From: Bacteriovoracaceae bacterium
GTDB taxonomy: Bacteria; Bdellovibrionota; Bacteriovoracia; Bacteriovoracales; Bacteriovoracaceae
Length of the DNA: 8,469 bases
Assembly: GCA_947442115.1 (NCBI GenBank)
Contig: CANEVK010000106.1
Coordinates: 1-8,469 of the forward strand
Direction: 5' to 3'
Positions 1 to 6,373 of this stretch are shown one piece after another. Below the pieces are notes generated by a model. That model saw nothing but the letters and a program-made list of their open reading frames with translations. It was not told the origin of the DNA and searched no databases. A program made the position numbers and the translations under genes. How positions within the stretch are numbered: position 1 is the first letter of the stretch; each line of letters opens with the position of its first letter.

Positions 1-96
1 CCAGTAAAAACTGATGCTACTTATGTCATGGTTAACATCAACAACGTTATCACTGATACACCTGCGCTAAACTCTTCTTGTCATAATGTTCTTTAA
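1..96 (+). CDS. 3' end of an unidentified protein gene (partial)
   Basis: Frame 1 is open from the first base of the window to a TAA at 94-96. It gives 31 residues ending in NSSCHNVL, with no internal stop. The stop falls 11 bases inside the next gene, which starts at 86 without a visible ribosome-binding site. Such an overlap is typical of translationally coupled genes, and this supports the frame being real. The tail has no recognisable domain. Its product is probably made together with the DUF4105 protein, but that is inference from spacing. Too little is present to assign a family. Confidence 0.55.
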   Translation, partial: PVKTDATYVMVNINNVITDTPALNSSCHNVL

Positions 97-1915
97 GTTT
101 TCTCTGGCCCTCTTTATGGGGGCCTTTTTCTTTTCATTTTCTGCTAATGCCGAAAGCTGGAAAGCTGCTGAATGGCTTAAACTTGGTAGGTATCATCAAA
201 CTCTTTTTGGATATAAATCTGAGGCTGATGGGTCAGGATTTTTTTTACATCCTCAGGGTAGAACTAGACCAGATTTCGAATTTGAGGCTCTTATTAAAGG
301 TGTACAATCACCTCCACACTCAGATCCTAATAATCATCCAGTTTGTCGATTTCCAGCGAGGACTCACTATCTTTCAAAGATTTTACCAAACCTCAAAATA
401 ACAGATGTGAAATGTGAAAATTTTGATCAATTTCGTAACCGAGTTTCTGCCAAATCTGTATCGCTGGTTTTTTCATCTTATTACTTAAATAATCCAGCAT
501 CGAGCTTCGGCCATACCTTTATTAGGCTTGGAAAAAATGAGTATAAAGAATCAAACAATGGTTCTACGACAGAACTACTTGATACAGGGATCAATTATGG
601 GGCAAGTACAGGAGATGCAGGAGCCTTAACCTACATTGTGGGAGCTTTTGTAGGCTATTTTTATGGTACATACAACTCCATCCCATATTACTACAAGGTC
701 AGAGAATACAATGATTTCGAATCACGTGATTTATGGACCTATCACTTAGATTTTAATCAATCAGAAATTGACCAACTTGTTCGGCACATATGGGAACTTG
801 GGCATGGGGAATTTCGTTACTACTTTCTCACAGAAAATTGCTCTTACCATGCCTTAACGATGCTTGAAACAATTAGACCTGGCCTAGAGCTCGTAAAACA
901 CCTACCAGATAATTATATCATCCCATCTGACACACTCAAGGTGGCGGTAAAAGAAAAAATTGTTAAAGATATTACCTACCGTCCTTCTGCAAGTACACAA
1001 TTCTATCGTCACCTAAACGATCTTAATGAAGATGAAAAAAAACTAATGATGGGAATAATTGAAATCAAAGATTTGCCTGCAACTCTAACAGCAGAAAAGA
1101 AGGCAAAGATTTATGACTCTGCTCTTGGGTTGGTTGATTATAAATATGCAAAAGAAATTCTAAAGGAAGAAAAGCAAGCTCAGGCGATAAAAAGACCAAT
1201 CCTATTAAAAAGATCCGAAATACCTGTGCGAAGTCCAGATCTCGATTATTCTCAATTCTCGAGCAATCGTCCACATGAGGGACATGATTCAGGAAGATTA
1301 CTCATCGGTTCTACTTTTCTGAAGGAATCTAGATTTTTAAATCTAGATTATCGATTCGCTTTTCATGATTTTTTAGATTATCAAAAATCTTATATGCCTA
1401 ATTCAAGGGTCGAAATGCTGAGCATGAGAAGTATTTCTGATGGACATAAAATCTCATTAACAGATGTCAATCTTGCCGATTATTACTCCCTAGGTGCCTT
1501 TGATGAATTCACAAAGTCATATTCTTGGAAATTAAAATTTGGTCAATGGCAGACTTTTCGTAAAGGTAATACAGGCCTAACAACTCATGGAGCAGTTGCA
1601 GGATATGGCCATAGCTTCACCACTCGTTTTGTAACACCGTTTATCCTAGGTTCTCTTGAAACTAGTTATGTTAGTGAAGATCTCCATAAAATGAAAATCG
1701 CTTATGGAGCAGACATTGGTTTTTTGACTCATCTCACTGAGCACCTACGGCATAGCACATTTTTTGAATTAAGATTTCATCCATGGGAAGAAACAATTCT
1801 CAAAAATGAGTTGAGGTGGAGTAATGTTAATTATGGAATTGGCATTTTTCATCATGCTCAGAAAAAATTTGGCTTCTCAGAGACAGGTATTAATATGATG
1901 GTCTATACGCAATGA
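86..1915 (+). CDS. Secreted DUF4105 (Lnb N-terminal periplasmic domain) family protein
   Basis: This 609-residue protein begins with a signal peptide: Lys4, a hydrophobic Phe-rich stretch at about 5-18, and a likely cleavage site SANA|E after residue 22. It should be exported. Residues about 120-260 carry the features of the DUF4105/Lnb periplasmic family: VSLVFSSYY, then SFGHTF (His143), a Gly/Tyr-rich stretch ending PYYYKVREYN (about 200-209), and TENCSYH (Cys252). The conserved His and Cys suggest a papain-like hydrolase, though the biochemical role of the family is not settled. Residues about 395-609 are rich in alternating aromatic and polar residues, as expected for beta strands, perhaps a barrel-like envelope domain. 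The first Met is preferred over Met11 because only it supplies a charged n-region. There is no clear Shine-Dalgarno; translation may be coupled to the gene ending at 96. The gene overlaps the next one by 4 bases. Substrate unknown. Confidence 0.88.
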   Translation: MFFKFSLALFMGAFFFSFSANAESWKAAEWLKLGRYHQTLFGYKSEADGSGFFLHPQGRTRPDFEFEALIKGVQSPPHSDPNNHPVCRFPARTHYLSKILPNLKITDVKCENFDQFRNRVSAKSVSLVFSSYYLNNPASSFGHTFIRLGKNEYKESNNGSTTELLDTGINYGASTGDAGALTYIVGAFVGYFYGTYNSIPYYYKVREYNDFESRDLWTYHLDFNQSEIDQLVRHIWELGHGEFRYYFLTENCSYHALTMLETIRPGLELVKHLPDNYIIPSDTLKVAVKEKIVKDITYRPSASTQFYRHLNDLNEDEKKLMMGIIEIKDLPATLTAEKKAKIYDSALGLVDYKYAKEILKEEKQAQAIKRPILLKRSEIPVRSPDLDYSQFSSNRPHEGHDSGRLLIGSTFLKESRFLNLDYRFAFHDFLDYQKSYMPNSRVEMLSMRSISDGHKISLTDVNLADYYSLGAFDEFTKSYSWKLKFGQWQTFRKGNTGLTTHGAVAGYGHSFTTRFVTPFILGSLETSYVSEDLHKMKIAYGADIGFLTHLTEHLRHSTFFELRFHPWEETILKNELRWSNVNYGIGIFHHAQKKFGFSETGINMMVYTQ

Positions 1916-2733
1916 AATTCCTCTTGCTCTTCATCCTCGTCTCTTGTTCAAATCTCTTTTATTATCCATCTAAAGTTCCCTACTTTAATCCACATAAGTT
2001 CGTTGAAAAGGTTGAGGACATATGGATGAAATCAAAAGATGGGACAAACTTAAATGCCTGGTGGATGCCAACGCAAAAGTTACCAAGCAAAGGCACAATC
2101 GTTTTCTTTCATGGGAATGCAGAAAATCTATCATCTCACTTTCTCAATCTCGCATGGATAACTCACGAAGGTTACAACTTATTTATTTTTGATTACCGAG
2201 GATATGGAGCTTCCGAAGGCAGTGTTAATCAAAAAGGTATTTATGAAGATTCATTTGCAGCCTTAGAAAAAGGTCACGATCTTCATTTAAAAACATCTCC
2301 ACAAGGTAAATTTATTGTCTACGGCCAGAGCCTAGGTGGTATCGTATCATTAAGGGCCCTTGCCGATTGGCAATATACCAACAAAGTAAACCTTATTGTT
2401 CAGGACTCAACATTCACATCCTATCAAGATATAGCTTTTGATAAACTTAAAGGTTTCTGGTTAACATTTCTCATTTCTCCTCTTGCCTACGTCCTTGTGA
2501 GTGACGAATTTGCATCGGACAAGATTATTTCCAAAATCAAAAATCCTCTCCTTGTGATTTCTGGTGAAAAGGATTTTGTAGTCCCGTTTAAGTTTAGTCA
2601 GGAGCTTTATAAAAATTCAAAGTCAGAAAGAAAATGGTTCTGGGAAATTAAAGACGGAAGACACAGTGATGTTTTTGCTTTTAATGAATTCAAGTATCGG
2701 AAGCAGTTTTTATTGTTTTTAGAGACAATTTAG
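1912..2733 (+). CDS. Alpha/beta-hydrolase fold lipoprotein (putative serine hydrolase)
   Basis: This 273-residue protein starts with a short hydrophobic signal and a lipobox, LVSC, with Cys12 as the lipidated residue. Ser13 follows, not Asp, so under the enterobacterial Lol rule it would go to the outer membrane. The rest is a single alpha/beta-hydrolase domain. HGN at 67-69 supplies the oxyanion region, GQSLGG at 138-143 is the nucleophile elbow with Ser140, GEKD gives Asp221, and DGRH gives His251, so the catalytic triad is complete. The pattern FDYRGYGASEG (about 93-103) resembles the ABHD13/ABHD17-like group of small acyl or thioester hydrolases. The substrate cannot be read from sequence. 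Its ATG overlaps the stop of the DUF4105 gene (ATGA), so the two are almost certainly co-translated and probably act in the same envelope process. Confidence 0.87.
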   Translation: MKFLLLFILVSCSNLFYYPSKVPYFNPHKFVEKVEDIWMKSKDGTNLNAWWMPTQKLPSKGTIVFFHGNAENLSSHFLNLAWITHEGYNLFIFDYRGYGASEGSVNQKGIYEDSFAALEKGHDLHLKTSPQGKFIVYGQSLGGIVSLRALADWQYTNKVNLIVQDSTFTSYQDIAFDKLKGFWLTFLISPLAYVLVSDEFASDKIISKIKNPLLVISGEKDFVVPFKFSQELYKNSKSERKWFWEIKDGRHSDVFAFNEFKYRKQFLLFLETI

Positions 2734-2770
2734 AATTTGAATTAAAATATTTCATCTTCAAGAGGCAAAT

Positions 2771-2866
2771 ATGAACAATATATGGCACATATTTAAAGAG
2801 TTCTATCTTTCGTTAATTGAATACAGTTTGAGATTTTCACGGCTAGGTAAAAAAAGACCTTTTTAA
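2771..2866 (+). CDS. Candidate 31-residue small protein
   Basis: An ATG at 2771 is preceded by AAGAGG at 2760-2765, five bases upstream, which is one of the better Shine-Dalgarno sequences in the window. The frame runs to a TAA at 2864-2866. The peptide begins MNNIWHIFKEFYLSL and ends GKKRPF. It is rich in aromatic and hydrophobic residues in its first half and basic at its end, so it could be an amphipathic helix that touches a membrane. It lies 37 bases after the hydrolase gene on the same strand and 10 bases before the convergent dnaB stop, and could be the last cistron of the plus-strand cluster. No family is recognised. A chance ORF of this size is possible; the good ribosome-binding site is the main support. 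Confidence 0.42.
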   Translation: MNNIWHIFKEFYLSLIEYSLRFSRLGKKRPF

Positions 2867-2876
2867 TTCCAGAGAA

Positions 2877-4208
2877 TTAGAAGATATCCTCGGCGCGAGC
2901 AGTAAATTTTGTGAATTCACCTTTCCAGGCAAGTCTTGCAGTTCCGATTTCGCCCCCGCGATTTTTAGCAATAATGATTTCGGCTTCAGCTTTTTGAGGT
3001 GTATCGGCATTATAGACTTCATCACGATAGATAAACCAGACCATGTCGGCATCTTGCTCGATGTCCCCAGAAGATCTTAAGTCTTGAAGCATAGGGCGTT
3101 TATTATCTCTACCCTCGACTCCCCGGTTAAGCTGAGAGAGAAGAATAATTGGGCACTCTAGTTCTTTGGCGAGCAGCTTTAATCCTCGAGTGATGACACC
3201 AATATCATCGGCCTTATTCCCTTTTTTGGTCTCTTCCATGGTCATGAGCTGAAGGTAATCAACGATAATAGCGCGAAGTTTTCCGTGCTTGGCCTTATAA
3301 CGGAGACACTGGGTGCGAATTCGAGCAAGTGAAGTTGAAGAGTAATCATCAATGATAATAGGAAGTCTTGAAAGTTTCTCTGAAGCAGTGGCAATCTTTT
3401 TGAGATCTTCAGCATTAAACTCTCGGGATTTAAATTTTTGAGAGTTAACTAAAGACTCCATCGATATTAATCGCTGGGTCAGTTCACCGTGAAGCATTTC
3501 AAGTGAGAAAATCACTACATGCTCTTCATAATTTTCTGCCATCTTCTGCCCAATATTCAGAGCAAGAGCTGTTTTCCCCATCGATGGGCGAGCGGCCAGC
3601 ACAATGAGCTGACCAGGAGAAACCCCCACTATCTTATCATCGATCGAATCAAAACCAGTTTTGGTGAGTTTTGATTTGATCGAGTCTTTATCCTTTAAGT
3701 CTTTAATCACCTGAAAAATTGAGTCTTTAAGATCTAGTGAATTCCCGTTGGCGGAATTATCATTTAAATCAATGAGAATTTTATTAATTTTACCGAGAAG
3801 CTCATCTTGTGTGACATCGCCATTGATGGCAATAGATTGAATCTCTTTTGCTTTCTGAACGACATCTCGAAAAACAGATTTTCTTTTGATGAGATCAGCA
3901 TAGTTTTCAAGATTTGCTGAGCTTGCATATTCATCAAAGATATTGAGAAGGAAAGCCTGGCCCCCTACTCTCTCTAGCTCACCGGTGGCATTTAGGCTTT
4001 CAGCGAGCGTGATGTAATCAGGATTAATTCCTGCATTTTTGAGTTTTATGAAGTGCTGGAATACGATACGGTGGCGAAACTCTAAAAAGTCATCAGCTTC
4101 AATTTTAATGGCATCTATTTCCCCCATCGAATCGGGATCAGAAATAACAGTCGAAAGGAACGCCCTTTCGGCCATAAGAAGTTCATTTGTGTTTTTGACT
4201 GCTTCCAT
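2877..4208 (-). CDS. dnaB: Replicative DNA helicase, DnaB family
   Basis: This is the hexameric 5'-3' helicase that unwinds DNA at the replication fork and recruits primase. The protein is 443 residues from ATG 4208, slightly shorter than typical chromosomal DnaB but complete. Residues about 8-110 form the helical N-terminal domain. A linker follows, and the RecA-like ATPase domain starts near 180. Walker A is ARPSMGKT (Lys212), the catalytic Glu is in FSLEM (Glu237), Walker B is IIVDYLQ (Asp317), the DNA-binding loop region LSQLNRGVEGR is at about 357-367, and the AKNRGG motif carries the Lys415 piston and Arg417 finger. A GTG at 4214 would add two residues, but AAGGTGAG at 4210-4217 is a good ribosome-binding site only for the ATG. 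The gene follows rep with almost no gap, so the two form an operon. A helicase carried with its own initiator suggests the replicon brings its own loading partner. Confidence 0.96.
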   Translation of the reverse strand: MEAVKNTNELLMAERAFLSTVISDPDSMGEIDAIKIEADDFLEFRHRIVFQHFIKLKNAGINPDYITLAESLNATGELERVGGQAFLLNIFDEYASSANLENYADLIKRKSVFRDVVQKAKEIQSIAINGDVTQDELLGKINKILIDLNDNSANGNSLDLKDSIFQVIKDLKDKDSIKSKLTKTGFDSIDDKIVGVSPGQLIVLAARPSMGKTALALNIGQKMAENYEEHVVIFSLEMLHGELTQRLISMESLVNSQKFKSREFNAEDLKKIATASEKLSRLPIIIDDYSSTSLARIRTQCLRYKAKHGKLRAIIVDYLQLMTMEETKKGNKADDIGVITRGLKLLAKELECPIILLSQLNRGVEGRDNKRPMLQDLRSSGDIEQDADMVWFIYRDEVYNADTPQKAEAEIIIAKNRGGEIGTARLAWKGEFTKFTARAEDIF

Positions 4209-4209
4209 G

Positions 4210-4217
4210 CTCACCTT
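4210..4217 (-). promoter_or_regulatory. Ribosome-binding site deciding the dnaB start
   Basis: On the minus strand the sequence CTTAAGGTGAGCATG contains the rep stop TAA (4216-4218), a Shine-Dalgarno AAGGTGAG and the ATG at 4208. AAGG lies five bases from the ATG. The GTG at 4212-4214 sits inside this site and has no comparable sequence upstream, so ATG 4208 is the better start. The site overlaps the rep stop, which suggests translational coupling. Confidence 0.6.
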
Positions 4218-5721
4218 AAGACATTATTTGCTCACCAGCTTCCATTCTGGACTGGATGAGTTCTTTTATTCTTTCTTCAAGGATTTGCTCACCGAGAAGA
4301 GAAGATTTTATCTCCTCACCAAAAAGCTTGTAGGCTTCTTTTTCGTATTTTGCGTAGACCTTTGGTTCTTTTTTTACTGTTTGATAAGTGAGGGCCGCGA
4401 GTTCACGAGTTTTCTTCTCTGTGATCTGAACTTCATATTTTTTTCTTTCTACTTCTTTAAGGGCAAGCTCTTTGGTTTCGATAATGTCCTTAAGCTTGAT
4501 ACGCTCAACAACAAAACGCTTATATCCCTCAGGCTTAATGTATTCCATTTGCTTATTTAAGGAGGCAAAAATAATGGCACGAACGGATTTAATCTGGCCT
4601 TTATTTGATATTTTTTGAAACAGAACCATATCAACTAAAAGTTCGCAGAGAAAGACCTTAGATTTTTCAAACTCTACCTTGGTTGGATATTTTGAGCGAA
4701 GATCACTTAAAAGATCAGAGGTAATCTCATTTGAAATAAGCGCCTCTTCACCATACCATTTCACGAGAGCATCCATGAATAGATCCCCTTGGGCCAAAAG
4801 ATGGCTCTCAGGGAAGGAAATCTTAACCACTTTTTTTCTCTCTACAGTAGCAAAGACATAATCTAAATCAGGTAGAGCTGTCTTAAGTGATTCAAAGTAT
4901 TTTTTAATATTTCCAAAGAATTCTTTTTTATTCGTTAATCCAAGAACAGAGGCGATGTCCTCTATTTCAAGCGTAAAGACATTTCTCTTTCCCACATCTC
5001 GGTGAGAAACAATGAGTTGATATAAGCGTCTTACGGCACCACTATCAAGGCTAAGATAGGTTTCACGTGAAAGGACTGAGTAATAACCCCCTAAGAGGTT
5101 TTGCATAATATCTTTATCAAAAGTGACACTATGGCGAGCATCAAGGTTTTTAAGGTCAGCATAATCCTCATTCACGACTGATTTTCTTGACTGGATAAGA
5201 TGTTTTTCGACATCAACATTCTTCGATCCTGAAGTTGAGTAGAAAGATTTTTTAAATTCAATCGTCATTCCTAGCATACGTTGGATAGAGTCTCGAATAT
5301 TGCCGTGAGAGCCCTTAGAAAGGCCCAGGCGCTTTCTAATTTCTTCGTAGGTGAATACAGGTGAATCAGTTTTTTGCTCCACACACATGGACATCAAGAT
5401 ATTGAGAACATCCTGGTCAAGCTTCCCTGCCGCACCGGAATTACCTCTAAAAACCACTTCTAGTCGATGAAGATTATTACTTTCATCAAACCATTTGGTC
5501 ATGGAGTGCTTTTCAAACTTGTCTTGCTTTTTGTTCTTACAAAACTCAAAAGGCAAGGCCAGACCAATATTAAATTCTGATTTAAAGTTCACAATATCAT
5601 TAGGATGAGAAACAACAGCTGGTGCTGTCTCAATGGTATTGAGCTCAGCAAGGTTATGCTGGGCCTTTAAAGCATTAAAGGTGGAACTTGTACTCAGTGA
5701 ATTAAAATCAAAATTTTCCAT
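4216..5721 (-). CDS. Iteron-type plasmid replication initiator (winged-helix Rep/RPA-like)
   Basis: This 501-residue protein probably binds the iterons just upstream and starts replication by opening the origin and recruiting DnaB. The body (about 85-300) looks like two tandem winged-helix domains of the Rep_3/RPA initiator type. The first includes LDQDVLNILMSM, FTYEEIRKRLGLSKGSHGNI and SIQRMLGMTIEF (about 101-156). The second includes FDKDIMQNLLGGYYSVLSRETYLSL, then AVRRLYQLIVSHRD, FTLEIEDIASVLG and a Lys-rich stretch at about 297-300. Residues 1-75 are a low-complexity leader, and about 405-495 is a charged Lys/Glu helical tail, likely a coiled coil, that could dimerise or contact helicase. 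The exact Pfam family is not certain from eye. The ATG at 5719-5721 has no clear Shine-Dalgarno. Support comes from the fold pattern, the iteron array 24 bases upstream and the downstream dnaB. Confidence 0.78.
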   Translation of the reverse strand: MENFDFNSLSTSSTFNALKAQHNLAELNTIETAPAVVSHPNDIVNFKSEFNIGLALPFEFCKNKKQDKFEKHSMTKWFDESNNLHRLEVVFRGNSGAAGKLDQDVLNILMSMCVEQKTDSPVFTYEEIRKRLGLSKGSHGNIRDSIQRMLGMTIEFKKSFYSTSGSKNVDVEKHLIQSRKSVVNEDYADLKNLDARHSVTFDKDIMQNLLGGYYSVLSRETYLSLDSGAVRRLYQLIVSHRDVGKRNVFTLEIEDIASVLGLTNKKEFFGNIKKYFESLKTALPDLDYVFATVERKKVVKISFPESHLLAQGDLFMDALVKWYGEEALISNEITSDLLSDLRSKYPTKVEFEKSKVFLCELLVDMVLFQKISNKGQIKSVRAIIFASLNKQMEYIKPEGYKRFVVERIKLKDIIETKELALKEVERKKYEVQITEKKTRELAALTYQTVKKEPKVYAKYEKEAYKLFGEEIKSSLLGEQILEERIKELIQSRMEAGEQIMS

Positions 5722-5731
5722 ATGTTATTTA

Positions 5732-5761
5732 ATTATTTCTTTTTTCCACTAAAAACATCAA
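5732..5761 (-). promoter_or_regulatory. Possible rep promoter overlapping iteron 1
   Basis: On the minus strand TTGATG (5756-5761) and AATAAT (5732-5737), 18 bases apart, resemble -35 and -10 hexamers (4/6 and 5/6 matches). The -35 overlaps the first iteron (5745-5760), so bound Rep would block the promoter, the usual self-limiting arrangement in iteron plasmids. Transcription would begin only a few bases before the rep ATG. That fits the lack of a Shine-Dalgarno and would make the message nearly leaderless. The match is weak in AT-rich DNA. Confidence 0.3.
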
Positions 5762-5872
5762 GAAGTTTTTTTCGGCCGAAAACATCACGAAATCAATTCA
5801 GGGCCAAAAACATCATAGGGGCAATTTTCTTTTTAAAACATCACTTAAAAAGAAAGTTTGCCAAAAACATCA
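5745..5872 (-). repeat. Left iteron array, five reverse-oriented copies
   Basis: Copies lie at 5745-5760, 5772-5787, 5800-5815, 5828-5843 and 5857-5872, each ending AACATCA on the plus strand. The best match is the fifth (TTTGCCAAAAACATCA). Start-to-start spacing is 27, 28, 28 and 29 bases, which is not a whole number of helical turns per step, unlike the right array. This block is closest to rep and may combine autoregulation with origin function. Confidence 0.85.
5769..5782. repeat. 14-bp perfect palindrome within iteron 2
   Basis: TTTTCGGCCGAAAA reads the same on both strands and overlaps the second iteron. A dimeric regulator, possibly Rep itself, could bind it. It lies 48-61 bases upstream of the rep start codon. 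It may also be a chance result of an iteron beside a T run. Confidence 0.35.
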
Positions 5873-5897
5873 CGGCCTCTAACATTGCTAGGGAAAG

Positions 5898-5934
5898 TAG
5901 GTCATTCACATCAACCTCTGATGTTTTAGGCCGA
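5898..5934. repeat. Inverted iteron pair 1
   Basis: A degenerate reverse copy (5898-5913, TAGGTCATTCACATCA) faces a good forward copy (5919-5934, TGATGTTTTAGGCCGA) across five bases. In Rep_3-type plasmids, initiator dimers bind inverted half-iterons while monomers bind the direct ones, so this may be a dimer site. The left half is weak. Confidence 0.5.
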
Positions 5935-5970
5935 CTTTATCTCCTGGCCGCCCCGATCATTTGTCAAAAT

Positions 5971-5986
5971 TCCGCCATAAACATCA
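5971..5986 (-). repeat. Single reverse iteron between the two dyads
   Basis: TCCGCCATAAACATCA differs from the reverse consensus TCCGGCAAAAACATCA at two positions. It sits directly before the 21-base A/T-only run, so Rep bound here would flank the DNA most likely to melt. Confidence 0.75.
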
Positions 5987-5990
5987 TCCC

Positions 5991-6011
5991 TTAAAATATT
6001 TTTTTTAAAAA
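5991..6011. other. Candidate DNA-unwinding element (21-bp A/T-only run)
   Basis: Twenty-one consecutive A/T pairs lie between the iterons at 5971 and 6013, including eight or more T in a row. Iteron origins usually carry such a run next to the Rep sites, where strand opening begins. Function is inferred from composition and place only. Confidence 0.45.
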
Positions 6012-6012
6012 C

Positions 6013-6049
6013 TCCGGCAAAGACATCATCCTTTGATGTTTTTAACGGA
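6013..6049. repeat. Inverted iteron pair 2, where iteron orientation switches
   Basis: A near-perfect reverse copy (6013-6028, TCCGGCAAAGACATCA) faces a forward copy (6034-6049, TGATGTTTTTAACGGA) with five bases between, the same gap as in pair 1. All later copies are forward, so this dyad marks the axis of the origin. The identical gap in both pairs argues for a preferred protein geometry. Confidence 0.6.
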
Positions 6050-6076
6050 ATATTGGGGTTTGCTGGTCTGGCACCG

Positions 6077-6271
6077 TGATGTTTTTAATGGAGTTTTCTT
6101 TGAAAGAGGTATTTTGTGATGTTATTGGTGGAGTTTTAGTGATGTTATTGGCGGAGATTATATTTAAATGATGTGATTGCCGACCAGTTTGATGTCATTG
6201 CCAGAATCATATGATGCAATTGCCGGAGTTGGCCGATGTCTATGCAAGAGTTGACTGATGTTTTTACTGGA
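6077..6271 (+). repeat. Right iteron array, eight forward copies
   Basis: Copies start at 6077, 6117, 6140, 6169, 6190, 6212, 6234 and 6256. The last five are spaced 21-22 bases, close to two helical turns, so Rep would bind one face of the DNA. The centre of the repeat varies (TTTTT, TTATT, TGATT, TCATT, GCAAT) while TGATG and the final GGA/AGA are mostly kept. The 22-bp register is typical of iteron plasmids. Confidence 0.88.
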
Positions 6272-6316
6272 GTGAAACCTTCTAACTATTTAATATTCAT
6301 GAATTTAAAAAACTTT

Positions 6317-6355
6317 CTAGTAAGTATGTAGTTTATTAAATTATCTACTTACTAG
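6317..6355 (-). terminator. Inverted repeat after fic, likely terminator
   Basis: Ten-base perfect arms, CTAGTAAGTA (6317-6326) and TACTTACTAG (6346-6355), flank a 19-base A/T-rich loop. On the minus strand, downstream of the fic stop, the stem is followed after four bases by a run of six T, so it could act as an intrinsic terminator that keeps fic transcription out of the origin. The stem is AT-rich and the loop long, so it might instead be a protein-binding site or part of an unwinding region in this A/T-rich gap (6272-6357). Confidence 0.45.
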
Positions 6356-6357
6356 CG

Positions 6358-6373
6358 TGATGTTTTTACAGGA
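6358..6373 (+). repeat. Iteron overlapping the end of fic
   Basis: TGATGTTTTTACAGGA matches 13 of 16 consensus bases and stands 86 bases beyond the main right array. The fic stop codon (6366-6368) lies inside it, so the last two codons of fic are written in iteron sequence. Confidence 0.75.

Larger units (their letters stand above)
5745..6373. other. Iteron-type replication origin (candidate oriV)
   Basis: This gene-free stretch between rep and fic carries 19 copies of a 16-bp repeat, consensus TGATGTTTTTGCCGGA, where the central TTTTTGCC varies most and TGATG is nearly constant. Reverse-oriented copies start at 5745, 5772, 5800, 5828, 5857, 5898, 5971 and 6013. Forward copies start at 5919, 6034, 6077, 6117, 6140, 6169, 6190, 6212, 6234, 6256 and 6358. 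A/T-only runs lie between them. Direct iterons beside an initiator gene are the defining layout of iteron origins. The short plus-strand open frame at 5722-5994 is an accident of the repeats. No perfect DnaA box (TTATCCACA) was seen. Confidence 0.85.

Noticed and set aside
2845..2864. Possible terminator AGGT...ACCT followed by T's between the convergent operons
   Set aside because: The stem is only four base pairs with an A-rich loop and lies inside the candidate small ORF; too weak to call.
4039..4560. A 173-codon plus-strand open frame across the rep-dnaB junction
   Set aside because: It is antisense to two well-supported genes, is very rich in Phe/Leu as expected of antisense A/T-rich DNA, and shows no domain.
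5745..5934. CRISPR array as an explanation for the regular repeats
   Set aside because: Repeats are only 16 bp, degenerate, in both orientations, with 5-29 base gaps and no cas genes; iterons beside rep explain them better.
5722..5994. A 90-codon plus-strand open frame over the origin
   Set aside because: It begins at the base next to the rep start codon, reads through the iterons, and has no ribosome-binding site or protein-like pattern.
6341..6349. DnaA box in the origin
   Set aside because: TTATCTACT has two mismatches to TTATCCACA and is the only near match noticed, so it is not listed as a feature.
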